Below, piece by piece: positions 47,901-60,462 of a DNA stretch of 64,000 nucleotides. Under the pieces are notes generated by a model. That model had not been told where the DNA came from. It saw nothing but the letters and a program-made list of their open reading frames with translations, and ran no database searches. Numbering within the stretch: the first letter of the stretch is position 1; each line of letters begins with the position of its first letter. Position numbers and translations under genes: made by a program. This DNA comes from Nannocystis sp. (GTDB taxonomy: Bacteria > Myxococcota_A > Polyangia > Nannocystales > Nannocystaceae): contig NZ_JADJNN010000002.1 in assembly GCF_016714285.1 (NCBI RefSeq), positions 519,001-583,000 of the forward strand, in the 5' to 3' direction.

Positions 47901-48134
47901 CTCGGGCTCGACGTAGTACTTGGCGACGTACCACAGGGTCCAGTCGAGGATGCGCAGGTCGGTGGCGTCATAGCCCTGCGCGGCTCGTCCGGCGGCCCGC
48001 GGCTCGCCCTTCTGCGCCTGTGCCGTGGTGTCCTGCAAGGTCGTGAGGCCCAGCGCCAACGCGAGTGAACCGAACACGATGGCGGGCGTGGAGGCCTTGG
48101 CGAAGCGGGGGCGAGACGGCGTTTGTCCGGTCAC
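44928..48134 (-). CDS. Large S41-family (C-terminal processing) protease with PDZ and extra C-terminal domains
   Basis: 1068 residues from GTG at 48134, which starts MTGQTPSRPR and a hydrophobic signal (IVFGSLALALGLTTL). Helical part, PDZ (GGLGIEVGMRDTQITVIRVIDGNPAAKAG), then the S41 core with VVLDMRDNPGGLL, catalytic Ser in QGSASATEIVAGALRN (~400) and Lys in RTFGKGSVQ (~423). A Lys/Asp-rich insert follows. The C-terminal half has two CARDB-like beta domains, an SH3-like domain (VARAEAGSALKVLGVADGWYRVEL) and a final beta domain (VHISGVATDDEAVRDVYISVYN). Secreted or periplasmic; the extra domains suggest attachment to envelope or substrates. Occupies the position where lon often follows clpX. 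Confidence 0.9.
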   Translation of the reverse strand: MTGQTPSRPRFAKASTPAIVFGSLALALGLTTLQDTTAQAQKGEPRAAGRAAQGYDATDLRILDWTLWYVAKYYVEPERIDPHKMAIAALEGLEKAIPQVLVEPVGPAGQPAARVRVRVGTTEQEFQIGDVEALWAVGTHVREVFRFVNRHTVLSEDEQRNAEYAIVEGVLGTLDPHTNLLRPDDFETMKTNTKGSFGGLGIEVGMRDTQITVIRVIDGNPAAKAGIEAMDRIVQIDEESTVTMGMTEAVDRMRGDPGTVVTLYVRRDGSDKVKKFPITRDVITLDSVQGDVLPGTDAKGNPVKVGLIQINRNFAQTTGKELRAKLAEFEKAGVRGVVLDMRDNPGGLLTAAVEVADAFLKTGTIVSTVGSSSPREELAADDRYDFPNLPVVVLIDQGSASATEIVAGALRNLGRAVLIGRRTFGKGSVQVLHDRKVGDKELALKLTIAQYLTPGDVSIQSVGVSPDLETIPVLITKDYTAYHGRKRFDLVREESLASHLTSTKADPSHQIAAGPLYFLGNTYEEDEGDAKDKKVKKEKDKTKTDKTGRPTPEALLEDPEIRMARDLVVWAPTPEREGILGKINDFVAQQTALEQARIIASLQKKGIDWNPGPAPVAGAGAPSLRMALRIDKPGNTIGAGESGTVTVTVTNEGSAPAFQVRAYSDSDYSYFDERELLFGRLDPGQTRSATLKLSVSEHELSRTDRIEWQLFEQHGATAMAGSQTTIDISSEGLPRPQFAYGYQLLDDPKLGANIRGNADGALQVGERVRMRVSFKNTGEGQAMDTWVTLRNLVGDAVFLHSGRENLKTVAPGDSRVVEFDLEVKKPTEDGLIKLQLAVADAKIGASLAEKLSFPLAASTVTFAAGSGNVLAGGSIDLYASPLAEQQQKVARAEAGSALKVLGVADGWYRVELDSKRFAFAKASDVKPGGAGKAKLSEVLAVSPPKISLVGAVTQTDSDRVHISGVATDDEAVRDVYISVYNPARNLFGSQEKVFYQAAADPKTGRLEFAADVALTPGNNIIEIRARETDDVIATKQMWVLRTSGLKEARANEGKFSSNGKLAVDTLSK

Positions 48135-48362
48135 AGAGGCCAGTCTAACGGCCAGGGACGGACACGGCCACGGGCCCCGTCGTGATTGTCGGGGTGTGTC
48201 GGCGTGAAACCGCGGCAAGCAGCGAGGGGTCTCGAATGACCGTCTCGCGGGCGTTGCGCCTGTTGTCGCGGCGAGTGTGCCCTGGCTCGCGGGCGAGCCC
48301 GGGTCGTGACGCGGCGGACTCCGGTACCCAAGCGACCCGCTCGCGGCGTAGACTCCGCCAGC

Positions 48363-49505
48363 ATGTCGGAACGCAAGCGCAGCGCGGCGGGGCCCGCCGG
48401 TGCGGACAAGCGGGGGAAGCCGGTCGTCGACTTGGTGGCGGTCGAGGAGGCCGGGCCGGTCGTCGCGGAGGTCGTCGAGGTGGAGCCGGTGGAGTCGGCG
48501 GAGGATGCCGAGCCGGCGGAGGATGCCGAGGACGACGAGGCTGATCAGGCGCTGGCGGACATCGATCCGGCGACCGACGAGGAGCTCGATGCCATCGCGC
48601 GAGACATCGGCCGTCCGGCGCCAGCGACGAGCACGGCGCTGGCCCGGCGCGACCCGATGGGCCAGTACATGGCCGAGGTGCGGCGCTACCCGCTGCTCAC
48701 CCGCGAGGAGGAGCACGAGCTGGCGGTGCGGTGGATCGACCACGGCGACAAGGAGGCGGGGCGCCGACTGGTGACCTCGAACCTGCGCCTCGTGGTGAAG
48801 ATCGCCCACGAGTACAAGCGGACCTACCAGAACCTCCTCGATCTGGTGCAGGAGGGCAACGTCGGGCTGATCCAGGCGGTCAAGAAGTTCGACCCGTATC
48901 GCGGGGTCAAGCTCTCGACCTACTCGGGCTGGTGGATCCGCGCGTACATCCTGAAGTTCATCCTCAACAACTGGCGCCTGGTGAAGATCGGCACCACCCA
49001 GAACCAGCGCAAGCTGTTCTTCAACCTCCGCAAGCAGCGCGAGAAGCTGCTGCAGGCCGGCGTCGACCCCACGGCGGAGCGCATCGCCAAGGAGCTCGAT
49101 GTCAGCGAGTCCGAGGTCATCGAGATGGACCGCCGCCTGTCGTCGCCGGACATGTCGCTCAACGCTCCGCTCAACGAGGACGACGGCGACGGCGGTCGCA
49201 CGCGCCTCGACATCATCGAGGACTCGACCGACGACCCGGCGATGAAGGTCGAGTCGGCGGAGTTCAAGGACATCTTGCAGGAGAAGCTGCGCCGCTTCGG
49301 CGCGACGCTGGCCGGCCGCGAGCTCGAGATCTTCCGCGACCGCATCGTCGCCGACGACCCCGTGACCTTGCAGGAGCTCGGCGATCGCTGGAAGGTCAGC
49401 CGCGAGCGGGCCCGGCAGCTGGAGAAGCGCATGGTGCTGCGTCTGCGCGAGTTCCTGCAGAGCGAGCTCGGCGACGCCGTGCAGATCGCTCTGGGCCAGG
49501 AGTGA
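48363..49505 (+). CDS. Sigma-70-family RNA polymerase sigma factor (RpoH/SigB-like)
   Basis: 380 residues from ATG at 48363. The first ~95 residues are acidic low complexity (VEPVESAEDAEPAEDAEDD). Then region 1.2 (DPMGQYMAEVRRYPLLTREEEHELA), region 2 (VTSNLRLVVKIAHEY, LLDLVQEGNVGLIQAVKKFDPYRG, LSTYSGWWIRAYI), region 3, and region 4 with HTH (VTLQELGDRWKVSRERARQLEKRM). The region 2 and 4 details resemble heat-shock-type alternative sigma factors (RpoH group) rather than the vegetative factor. The exact regulon is unknown; divergent from the S41 protease. Confidence 0.9.
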   Translation: MSERKRSAAGPAGADKRGKPVVDLVAVEEAGPVVAEVVEVEPVESAEDAEPAEDAEDDEADQALADIDPATDEELDAIARDIGRPAPATSTALARRDPMGQYMAEVRRYPLLTREEEHELAVRWIDHGDKEAGRRLVTSNLRLVVKIAHEYKRTYQNLLDLVQEGNVGLIQAVKKFDPYRGVKLSTYSGWWIRAYILKFILNNWRLVKIGTTQNQRKLFFNLRKQREKLLQAGVDPTAERIAKELDVSESEVIEMDRRLSSPDMSLNAPLNEDDGDGGRTRLDIIEDSTDDPAMKVESAEFKDILQEKLRRFGATLAGRELEIFRDRIVADDPVTLQELGDRWKVSRERARQLEKRMVLRLREFLQSELGDAVQIALGQE

Positions 49506-49509
49506 GGCA

Positions 49510-50376
49510 GTGACGGTGGAGGCGGGCAAGGGCACGCTGGTGCTCGTCGGCACGCCGCTCGGCAACCGCGGCGACCTCAGCCCGCGCGCGCGCGAGGCGA
49601 TCGTCGGCGCCGACCTGCTGCTCTGCGAGGACACGCGCAGCCCGGTGCGTCTGCTCGGCGAGGGCGTCCAGCTGCCGCCGCGCGTGAGCTGCTTCGTCGT
49701 CAACGAGGGCGAGCGCCTCGGTTTGTTGCTCGAGCACCTGGCCCGCGGCGAGAGGGTGGCCTACGTGTCGGAGGCGGGCCTGCCGGTGTGGAGCGACCCG
49801 GGCCTGCGCCTCGTGCAAGCGGCGGTCGCGGCGGGATACGAGGTCGACGTGATCCCCGGACCGACGGCGGCGGCGGTGGCCCTGTGCCTGAGCGGGCTGC
49901 CGGCCGAGGACGTACGCTTCCTCGGTTTCTTGCCGCGTTCGGGGCCAGAGCGGGCGACGCGGCTGCAGCAGATGGCGCGCGAGCGGGCGACGGTGCTGCT
50001 GTACGAGGCGGGCAACCGTACGCCGGCGTTGCTGCGCGACCTGGCGGCGGCGCTGCCCGACGCGCCGACGCGGCGCGTGGCGATCGGCCGCGAGCTGACC
50101 AAGCAGCACCAGGAGGTGCTGCGCGGCACGTTGACCGAGCTCGCGGCGTCGGTGCAGGAGGCGCTGCGCGGCGAGGTGACGCTGGCCATCGAGGGCACGA
50201 GCGCGGCGGAGCTGGAGGCTGGAGATCCCGCGCAGACGGCCGCCCGCGCGGTGTGGGAGCTGATCTGGGACGCGAGCCTCAAGCCGCGCGAGAAGGCCAA
50301 GCAGATCGCCGCGCGCACTGGTCTCGAGGCGCGCGCGGTCTACGAGCGTCTGGCCCACCGCGACGACCCTGAGTGA
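49510..50376 (+). CDS. rsmI: 16S rRNA (cytidine-1402-2'-O)-methyltransferase
   Basis: 288 residues from GTG at 49510, 4 bp after the sigma gene. SAM-dependent YraL/RsmI family: LVLVGTPLGNRGDLSPRAREAI, LCEDTRSPVRLL, VAYVSEAGLPVWSDPGLRLVQAA (family VSDAGTPxISDPG), VIPGPTAAAVALCLSGLP, FLGFLPRSGPER, RVAIGRELTKQHQEVLRG. Motif substitutions are conservative. Modifies the ribosomal P-site base C1402. Confidence 0.92.
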   Translation: MTVEAGKGTLVLVGTPLGNRGDLSPRAREAIVGADLLLCEDTRSPVRLLGEGVQLPPRVSCFVVNEGERLGLLLEHLARGERVAYVSEAGLPVWSDPGLRLVQAAVAAGYEVDVIPGPTAAAVALCLSGLPAEDVRFLGFLPRSGPERATRLQQMARERATVLLYEAGNRTPALLRDLAAALPDAPTRRVAIGRELTKQHQEVLRGTLTELAASVQEALRGEVTLAIEGTSAAELEAGDPAQTAARAVWELIWDASLKPREKAKQIAARTGLEARAVYERLAHRDDPE

Positions 50377-50400
50377 CCGCGTGCGGGCAAGGAGCACGAA

Positions 50401-50430
50401 CGCCGCCCCTCGCGTGAGCGAGGCGCGGCG
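50401..50430. terminator. Strong hairpin between convergent rsmI and beta-barrel genes
   Basis: CGCCGC-C-CCTCGC (50401-50413), loop GTGA, GCGAGG-C-GCGGCG (50418-50430): 12 pairs with a single C-C mismatch. No T-tract, so termination is inferred from position and strength. Confidence 0.5.
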
Positions 50431-50457
50431 GCGTGGACTGACCGGCTCACCGACTCA

Positions 50458-51930
50458 TCAGAACGTGAGCAGGAAGCGGAAGTAGCCCATCACGTTGAGC
50501 ACGTCGCCGACGGCGTAGCGACGGCCGACGTTGTCGATCACGTCGCGGCGGACCGGGTTGACCTCTTTGGTGTTGGGGTCGACCAGGTTGGGGTCGCCCT
50601 GCAGGGAGGCCTTGCCGCGGCTGGCGTTGGAGATCCAGTGGCGGGTGTCGGTGCTGCCGTTCACGCCGAACATCAGCACGGCGTACTTGTTGAGCTGGAA
50701 GTTGAGCCCGAAGTTGATGCCGAAGGTGGCGAAGTCCTGGATGTTGGTGATGCCGTTGGACTTCACGCAGCCGCCGGAGGCGCCCGAGCCCTGGATGTAG
50801 TTCGGGTCGCTGACCTGGTTTGGGTTGTTCGGGTCGTTGGCGTAGGCGACGGCGCCCTTGGCATCCGCGTTGCTGCAAGCGGCGGTGCCGGGGCTGTTGC
50901 TGCCGATCAGCGCGGGGCTGTCGGAGAACAGCTCCCAGCCCTCGCTGTAGCCGCGGCCGTTGTACTTGAGCATCGCCAGGCCGCGGATCTGGACCGAGAC
51001 CTTCTGGCCCTTGGCCTTGCGCTCGAAGGGCACGATCTCGGTGCCGAAGGTGACGCCGAGCTGCGACTGCGGGTTGACCCGATCCTGGGCGCCGCCCCAG
51101 TCCTTGAACTCGGTGTTGCCGGCGCGGATCGCCTGATACCACCAGGCGGTGAAGAACGGGTCGAGGAAGCGATAGCGGCGCGACAGCGAGGTCCACACGC
51201 CGATCTCGTGGGTGCCGCGACCGACCGTGTGGTTGCCCTTCGGGTCCGAGGTCGCGGTGTCACGCGAGAAGGTCATCGGCTTGCCGACTGCGAAGCGACC
51301 CTCGAGGCCGATCACCCACTTGGGCATGTGCGACAGGCGGTCCTGGTTGAGGATCGCGTACTTGAGGCCGACGTACAGCTGATCGAGGCCGCGGCGGGTG
51401 GCACCCTTGAAGATCGTCTGGGTGTCCGCACCATTGAACGCGTTGTACGGATTGCTCGGGTTGGTGGCGTCGAAGCCACCACGCGGGATGATGCCGTCGC
51501 GGATGCTGGTGCTGTTGTTGGCGTTGACGCAGGTGGCCGGGTTCGTGATCGAGGCGCCCTCGCCGTAGACACACGGGTCCGCTTCCTGGTCGAAGCTGTA
51601 AGTACGCTGGTCGGCGACGACGATCGGGATGTTCACGTAGACCGCGAGGTCCTTGTAGAGCCCGATCTCCATCGAGGGCGTCACGACGTGGCGAAACTGC
51701 TGGTACAGCAGGTCGCGCACGACGGTGCTGCTCGGGTTGTTCGCGTCGCTCCACTCGCGCAGGATCGCGGCCTTCTTGAAGTTGAAGTCGTAGCCAACCC
51801 CGAAGTGCAGGTCGAACTTGTTGTCGCCGTCGAACGAGCTCGCCACGCGAGTGACTTCCGCCGCCTGCGTCGTCGCGCTGAATCCGAAGAACAGGCCCAT
51901 CAGGGGCAGGAGGCCGCACAGTTTCCGCAT
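50458..51930 (-). CDS. Predicted outer-membrane beta-barrel protein
   Basis: 490 residues from ATG at 51930 (GAGG 8 nt upstream; a GTG three codons earlier is possible). Signal peptide MRKLCGLLPLMGLFFGFSATTQA. The mature part alternates hydrophobic and polar residues and ends in a terminal Phe (FRFLLTF), the usual signal for the BAM complex. Strand-like segments: FDLHFGVGYDFNFKK, LAVYVNIPIVVADQ, LDQLYVGLKYAIL, HEIGVWTSLSRRYRF, FGINFGLNFQLNKYAVLMFGVNG. Three Cys-containing loops. The cargo or function is unknown. Confidence 0.82.
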   Translation of the reverse strand: MRKLCGLLPLMGLFFGFSATTQAAEVTRVASSFDGDNKFDLHFGVGYDFNFKKAAILREWSDANNPSSTVVRDLLYQQFRHVVTPSMEIGLYKDLAVYVNIPIVVADQRTYSFDQEADPCVYGEGASITNPATCVNANNSTSIRDGIIPRGGFDATNPSNPYNAFNGADTQTIFKGATRRGLDQLYVGLKYAILNQDRLSHMPKWVIGLEGRFAVGKPMTFSRDTATSDPKGNHTVGRGTHEIGVWTSLSRRYRFLDPFFTAWWYQAIRAGNTEFKDWGGAQDRVNPQSQLGVTFGTEIVPFERKAKGQKVSVQIRGLAMLKYNGRGYSEGWELFSDSPALIGSNSPGTAACSNADAKGAVAYANDPNNPNQVSDPNYIQGSGASGGCVKSNGITNIQDFATFGINFGLNFQLNKYAVLMFGVNGSTDTRHWISNASRGKASLQGDPNLVDPNTKEVNPVRRDVIDNVGRRYAVGDVLNVMGYFRFLLTF

Positions 51931-52309
51931 AGGGAGCACCTCAGGGAGTCGCAGGACGATACCCGCGCGGGCTTGCCAGCGTCAACATTCCTGGGTCCGC
52001 GACTCCCCCACAGACCCGCGCCGAGGTAGGCGAATTCGCGTGGCAGCGGGCCTGGACGGGGGGTCTGGGCGGTGATTTGGGGGCGATCTACGCCGAAACT
52101 TGCGAGGAGATCGCGGCCGGCGGTGGCGGGTCACAGCCGAATTTGTGGCTGGCCCAGGCGGCGGGCTTCAGGTGGCGCCGCGGCTCGGTCGCTGGCGGGG
52201 CCTGCAACTTGCTGTGCAAGCTGCCAGGCGGCGGGCTGCAGGTGGCGCCGCGGCTCGGGTCGCTGGCGGGGGCCTGCACCACGCTGTGCAAGCTGCCAGG
52301 CGGCGGGCT
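51931..52309. other. 379-bp gap with no clear gene, mostly tandem repeats
   Basis: Next to the beta-barrel gene start this should hold its promoter (51931-52080, no clear hexamers). The part from 52154 on consists of ~70-bp repeats running into the 3' end of the regulator gene. No protein family in any frame. Confidence 0.55.
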
Positions 52310-53863
<1,554 letters not shown>

Positions 53864-53893
53864 GGTGGTCTTGGGGCTGGCTGAAAGGACAGG

Positions 53894-55987
<2,094 letters not shown>

Positions 55988-56149
55988 CGGCGGGGATGGT
56001 AGCCCCGGACGCGCAGGCGCGGGAGATCTCGGGATCGCGGGGGTTGGTCGAGGTCAGCGCGTAAAGCGGCGCTGCGCGGGCTTTCATGGCCGAGGTGGGG
56101 GCGAACAGGCGGGATTGTCGAGGTCTGGACGGGGGGGAGGGCGCCTGGC

Positions 56150-56431
56150 ATGCTGCCCGCCATGGCCGCCACGCCCATCGACAACGACGCCCGCGCGCAG
56201 CAGCTCGCAAGAGCGATCGCCTCTGACATCCAGCTCTACAACAAGCAGAAGATCGAGGAGGCGCTGATCAACGACAACTTCTTCGAGGCGCTGTCCGAGG
56301 AGATCACCGAGGGTCGTGACCTGTTCCGGGGTCGTGTGACGCCGGAGCTGTTTCGTCGCAACTACTACGACCGGGCCATCGTCGACCGCGTCGTCAAGCC
56401 GATGGCGAGCCTGAAGACGCCGATCTGGTGA
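56150..56431 (+). CDS. Small conserved-looking protein of unknown function
   Basis: 93 residues from ATG at 56150, preceded by ggaggg 8 nt upstream; a second ATG at 56162 is in frame. Soluble, mostly helical: ARAQQLARAIASDIQLYNKQKIEEAL, FFEALSEEITEGRDLFRGRV, LFRRNYYDRAIVDRVV. No catalytic motif recognised. Its stop overlaps the rluD start (GTGA), so it is coupled to a pseudouridine synthase gene. Confidence 0.8.
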   Translation: MLPAMAATPIDNDARAQQLARAIASDIQLYNKQKIEEALINDNFFEALSEEITEGRDLFRGRVTPELFRRNYYDRAIVDRVVKPMASLKTPIW

Positions 56432-57408
56432 GCTTCGTACGCGTCGCGCTCGGACCTGAGGCGCTCGGTCAGCGCCTCGATGCAGCGCTGGTCGCGGCGC
56501 TGGTGCGCGGTGGCCAGCGCTATTCGCGTTCACAGCTGGCGCGGGCCTTCGCAGCCGGGCAGGTGCGCGTCGCGGGGGCGCCTGTGGGCAAGCCTGGGCG
56601 GCTCGTGGACGCGGCGCTCGTGGTGGAGCTGGAGATCGAGGAGCCGCAGGCGTTGCAAGCGGTGGCCGAGGATCTGCCGCTGGTGGTGGTGCACGAGGAC
56701 GCGGACTTGCTGGTGATCGACAAGCCTGCGGGGATGGTGGTGCACGCGGGGCCGGGGCACGAGCGCGGGACGCTGGTGAACGCCGTGCTGCATTATCTCG
56801 GGATCTCCGCGGAGGAGCTGCCGGTGTTGCCGGGCAATGATGCGACGCGGCCGGGCATCGTCCACCGGCTCGACCGCGACACCAGCGGGCTCATCGTCGT
56901 GGCTCGCAACGCGCGCGCGCAGGAGGGGCTGGCGGCCCAGTTTCGCGTGCACGACCTGCGGCGGCGTTACCTCGGGGTGGTGTGGGGCGTGCCGGCCTTC
57001 ACGAAGAAGAGCCTGAAGACGCGGCACGGGCGTGACCCTGGCGACCGGCGGCGGTTTTCGCCGCACGTCGACGAGGGGCGCGAGGCGATCACACACTTGC
57101 AGGTGCTGAGAGCGCTGCACGACGCGGCGCTGCTCGAGTTCCAGCTGGAGACCGGCCGCACGCACCAGATCCGCATGCACTGTCGTCTGCTCGGGCACCC
57201 GATCGTGGCCGACGCGATGTACGGTGGGATGGGCGGGCCGCCAGCGCGGCGGCAGGTCGCTGCGGAGCTGGGGCGTCACGCGCTGCACGCAGCGGAGCTC
57301 GGCTTTCGCCACCCGATCTCCGGGCGCGCGCTCGACTTCTCGTCGCCGCTGCCGCCTGACCTTTCACACCTGGTCGAACGGCTAGGTTCTTCGGGACAGG
57401 CGGCGTGA
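56428..57408 (+). CDS. rluD: RluD-type 23S rRNA pseudouridine synthase
   Basis: 326 residues from GTG at 56428. N-terminal S4 RNA-binding domain (RYSRSQLARAFAAGQVRVAG), then the RluA-family core: DADLLVIDKPAGMVVHAGPGHERGTLVNAVL, catalytic Asp149 in IVHRLDRDTSGLIVVA, RRRYLGVVWG, LLEFQLETGRTHQIRMHCRLLGHPIVAD. All key residues intact, unlike the paralogue at 6593-7561. Expected to modify helix 69 of 23S rRNA if a true RluD. Confidence 0.92.
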   Translation: MSFVRVALGPEALGQRLDAALVAALVRGGQRYSRSQLARAFAAGQVRVAGAPVGKPGRLVDAALVVELEIEEPQALQAVAEDLPLVVVHEDADLLVIDKPAGMVVHAGPGHERGTLVNAVLHYLGISAEELPVLPGNDATRPGIVHRLDRDTSGLIVVARNARAQEGLAAQFRVHDLRRRYLGVVWGVPAFTKKSLKTRHGRDPGDRRRFSPHVDEGREAITHLQVLRALHDAALLEFQLETGRTHQIRMHCRLLGHPIVADAMYGGMGGPPARRQVAAELGRHALHAAELGFRHPISGRALDFSSPLPPDLSHLVERLGSSGQAA

Positions 57409-58133
57409 TCGAGCGGGCGACGGGGCTGCCCGCGGGGCTGGTGCACGGCTTCACCGATCGTCTCGGCGGGGTGAGCGAGGGGCGTTTTGCGACGCTGAAC
57501 CTGGGGCGGCGCTGGGGCGACGATCCGTTGGCGGTGGCGGAGAACTATCGGCGCGTCGCGGCGGCGGGGGGCTTTCGTGCGGAGACCCTGCGGCTGGTGC
57601 GACAGGTGCACGGGGCGGCGGTGTTGCGGGCGCGGGAGCTGGTGGTGGACAGCGAGGCGGATGCGTTGTGGGTGCACCGCGATGATGGGCCAATGGTCGC
57701 GGGGGTGCTGACGGCGGACTGTGTGCCGGTCTTGATCGCGGATACAGCGGGCACGGTGGCGGCCGCGGTGCACAGCGGGTGGAAGGGGACGGTGGCTGAT
57801 ATTGCGGGCGCGACGGTGCGGGTGCTCGCGGAGCAGGTGCCGGTGGGCACGCTGGTGGCGGTGATCGGTCCGTGCATCGAGGTGGGGGCCTTCGAGGTGG
57901 GCGAGGAGGTGGCGGTGCAGTTCGAGCGACGGTTTGTTCGGCGCGAGGGGCTGGTGCGGCCGCACGTCGATCTGGTCGCCACCGTGAGGGCGCAGCTGGT
58001 GGCGGCTGGGGTCGTGGCTGGGGCGATCTCCCGGGTTGGGGGTTGCACCTTCAGCGACCCGGGGCGCTACTTCTCGTACCGTCGCGATAACGCGGGCATC
58101 GGCCAGATGCTGGCGTTTGCTGGCTTCGCGTAG
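57405..58133 (+). CDS. pgeF: PgeF/YfiH-family purine nucleoside phosphorylase / peptidoglycan editing factor
   Basis: 242 residues from GTG at 57405, overlapping rluD (GTGA). Multicopper polyphenol oxidase (DUF152) family: HGFTDRLGGVSEGRFATLNLG, VRQVHGAAVL, LTADCVPVLIAD with metal-site Cys, AAAVHSGWKGTVADI with metal-site His, IGPCIEVGAFEVG, DLVATVRAQL, and FSYRRDNAGIGQMLAF. Members remove wrong residues from cell-wall precursors or act on nucleosides. The rluD-pgeF order is widespread. Confidence 0.92.
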   Translation: MIERATGLPAGLVHGFTDRLGGVSEGRFATLNLGRRWGDDPLAVAENYRRVAAAGGFRAETLRLVRQVHGAAVLRARELVVDSEADALWVHRDDGPMVAGVLTADCVPVLIADTAGTVAAAVHSGWKGTVADIAGATVRVLAEQVPVGTLVAVIGPCIEVGAFEVGEEVAVQFERRFVRREGLVRPHVDLVATVRAQLVAAGVVAGAISRVGGCTFSDPGRYFSYRRDNAGIGQMLAFAGFA

Positions 58134-58155
58134 GGCTTTTGGGCTGAAACGACGA

Positions 58156-58180
58156 GAGCCGGCCCGCTGCGGGTCGGCTC
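58156..58180 (+). terminator. GC-rich hairpin after pgeF
   Basis: GAGCCGGCCCG (58156-58166), loop CTG, CGGGTCGGCTC (58170-58180), eleven pairs including one G-T wobble. No T-tract. It lies between convergent genes. Confidence 0.55.
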
Positions 58181-58234
58181 ATGGGTATGACGATCGAGGC
58201 GCACAAGCGCGCTCTCATCTGCTGGCGCGGGAGA

Positions 58235-58459
58235 TCACTCCTTCTTCGCAGCGGCCTCGCTACCCATCTTGCCGTAGTTGTCGGCCATCGTGTCGCGCTT
58301 GGCGCCGAAGATGCCGATGACGGAGAACTGAAGGATCCACACGAACACCGCTGCGAAGGAGGCGATGAGCAGGATCTGGAAGATCGCGGGGACGGTCGAG
58401 ACCGGGGGTTTGGCGGCCTGGACTTCCCACTTGTTGTCGGCGATTTCGGAGATGGACAT
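58235..58459 (-). CDS. Small single-helix membrane protein
   Basis: 74 residues from ATG at 58459 (AAGGAG ~10 nt upstream). MSISEIADNKWEVQAA, then a hydrophobic helix (~24-46, PAIFQILLIASFAAVFVWILQ), then a polar end (KRDTMADNYGKMGSEAAAKKE). Family unknown. About 95 bp downstream of the TolC-family gene on the same strand, so it may belong to that transcript. Confidence 0.65.
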   Translation of the reverse strand: MSISEIADNKWEVQAAKPPVSTVPAIFQILLIASFAAVFVWILQFSVIGIFGAKRDTMADNYGKMGSEAAAKKE

Positions 58460-58552
58460 GGTCGTGGCGCTCCTTCGGAGGGCGAGCTTCAACGAAGCTA
58501 TCACGGAGGCGGTTTTTCCGACAAGCCCGAGATTTCCGGTTCGGGGTTGCGA

Positions 58553-60462
58553 TTACTTGTACTTGTTTGGGTCGGCCTTGTTCTGGTCGTCCTGCGAGAT
58601 CCGCGCGGCGCGGCTGGCGAGTTCGAGCCCGTAGGCCTGGAGGAGCTCGCCGGTGTGCATCTGCAGGTCGACGGTGGCCCGGAGGTAGTCGATCTGGGCG
58701 CTGAGGGCGTTGAAGTTGGCGATGGCGAGTTCATCCTGGCGAAACAGGACGTCGTAGCTGGTCGAGCGGCCGACGCGGCTGCGGGCCTCCTCGGCGCGGA
58801 GGTTGGACTCGGCGAGGCGGACGGACTCGGCGGAGATCGTCATGCGGGCGCCGGCGGTGCGCTGGGCGTTGACGGCCCGGATGACGGACATGGCGATGTT
58901 TTGGCGGTTGCGGCGGAGCTGGGCCTCGGCGCGGCGCATCTCGAGGACGATGCGCTCGTGGGTGGCCCTGGGGCCCGGTTCTGGATGTCCCAGTTGAGGT
59001 TTAGTTCGAGGCGGACGGTGTAGTCGGCGAGCAGGCCCTTATTTTCGTCGCGCTGGTCGGCGGTGTTGACGAAGTTCTTGAAGGCCTGCCCCCAGTTGCC
59101 GCTGATGCCTGGCTTGCCGTTGGTGGGGTCGGCGCGGGCATCGATGGCGCGGCCCTGGGGGCTGAAGGTGAGGCGGCTGTCGAGTTGGGGGAGGCGCTTG
59201 TTGGCGGCGACGAGCTCGTCGATGCGCTGGCTGGCGACGCTGATCTCGAGCTGGCGGAGCTGGGGGTGGCTCTCGAGGGCTTGCTTGACCTTGGCGTTGA
59301 CGTCGACGGGGGCGAGGGAGAGGGCCTGGGGGTCGGTCTGCGGGATGATGCCGAGGACCTTGCGGTCGATGAAGTCCTGGCCCATCAGGGTGCGCAGGGT
59401 GAGGCTGCGGTCGAGTAGGACGTTCTCGGCGAGGACGACGTCGTTCTCGCGGGCGACGAGCGACTGGTAGATGGTGTCGAGGTCGAGCTGGGACTTGCGG
59501 CCGGCGTTGACCTCGGCCTGGGTGCGGCGGTGTTGTTCGGCGGTGGTGGAGGCGCTGCGACGTTTGTTGTCGAGGTCGCGGCTGGCGAACAGCAGGTCCC
59601 AGTAGGCGAGGATGAGGTCGTGGACGATCTGCTGGGCGCTGAGCATCTCGCCGGCCTCGGCGCGGGTGGTGGCCAGCTTGGCGCGGTCGATGTCGGCGCG
59701 GTTGACCCGCAGGCCGGCGTTGCGCAGCAGCGGGTGGGTGAGCGTCAGCGTGGGCGCGACCGAGTAGGTGGCGAGGTCGGTGGTGCCGGCGGCGGCATTG
59801 AGGATGTTGAAGGGCTGCTTGGTGATGCCGCGCGAGGCGCCGATGGTGAGGTTGACGGTGCCGCCGGTCTCGAGTTTGCGTTCGAAGCCGACGGAGCCGC
59901 CGATGGTCTTCTGGCCGAGGTTGAAGGCGATCTGCGAGCCGCGCTGCGGGGTGACGGCCTTGCTGGCGTACACCGAGCTGGTCATGAACACGTCGTAGGC
60001 GCCGAGCGCCACCATGATGTTCTTCTCGGAGATGGCGACGTCGAAGGCGGCGGAGCGGAGGTCGAGGTTGTTGTCGAGGGCGGTCTTCAGGACCTGGCTG
60101 AGCTCGAGCGACTCGGTGGCGAAGGAGAGCGGGTAGAGTTCGCCTGGGGTGCGGGTGTCGGCTGGTGTGGGAGTCAGCGGGGTGCCGGGCGGCAGCGGCG
60201 ACGTGGGTGATGGTTCGCCGGGGCGACGCAGGGGTGTGCGGCCGGGCGGGGCGCTGACGTCACCGGGGGTGGTGGTGCGCGGGGGGGTCATGCCCGGGGA
60301 GGCGGTGGTTGAGGGCGACTGGACGTCGGGGCTTGGTCGTGGCGTGACGACCGGCGGATCGATGCGCGTCTGGACGTCCCTCACTGTCCCCGTCTCGGGG
60401 TTCAGGGTCGGGTTTTGGCTCACCGTGAGGCCGGCGAGCAACATGGCGAGTTGGAGCGACAC
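58553..60462 (-). CDS. TolC-family outer-membrane efflux protein with a one-base frameshift
   Basis: Start GTG 60462. After a signal peptide (LQLAMLLAGLTVSQ) and a Pro/Thr-rich linker come the two TolC repeats: ELSQVLKTALDNNLDLRSAAFDVAISEKN, LAYWDLLFASRDLDNKRRS, NAGRKSQLDLDTIYQSLVARENDVVLAEN, and the second barrel section LEISVASQRIDELVAANKRLPQLDS. In the first frame the family match stops after LNLNWDIQNRAP; it resumes in a second frame (THERIVLEMRRAEAQLRRN ... VGRSTSYDVLFRQDELAIANF) and ends at 58553. The break is at a C run (58970-58973 read on the - strand). One extra C would restore the full protein (~635 residues). Confidence 0.82.
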
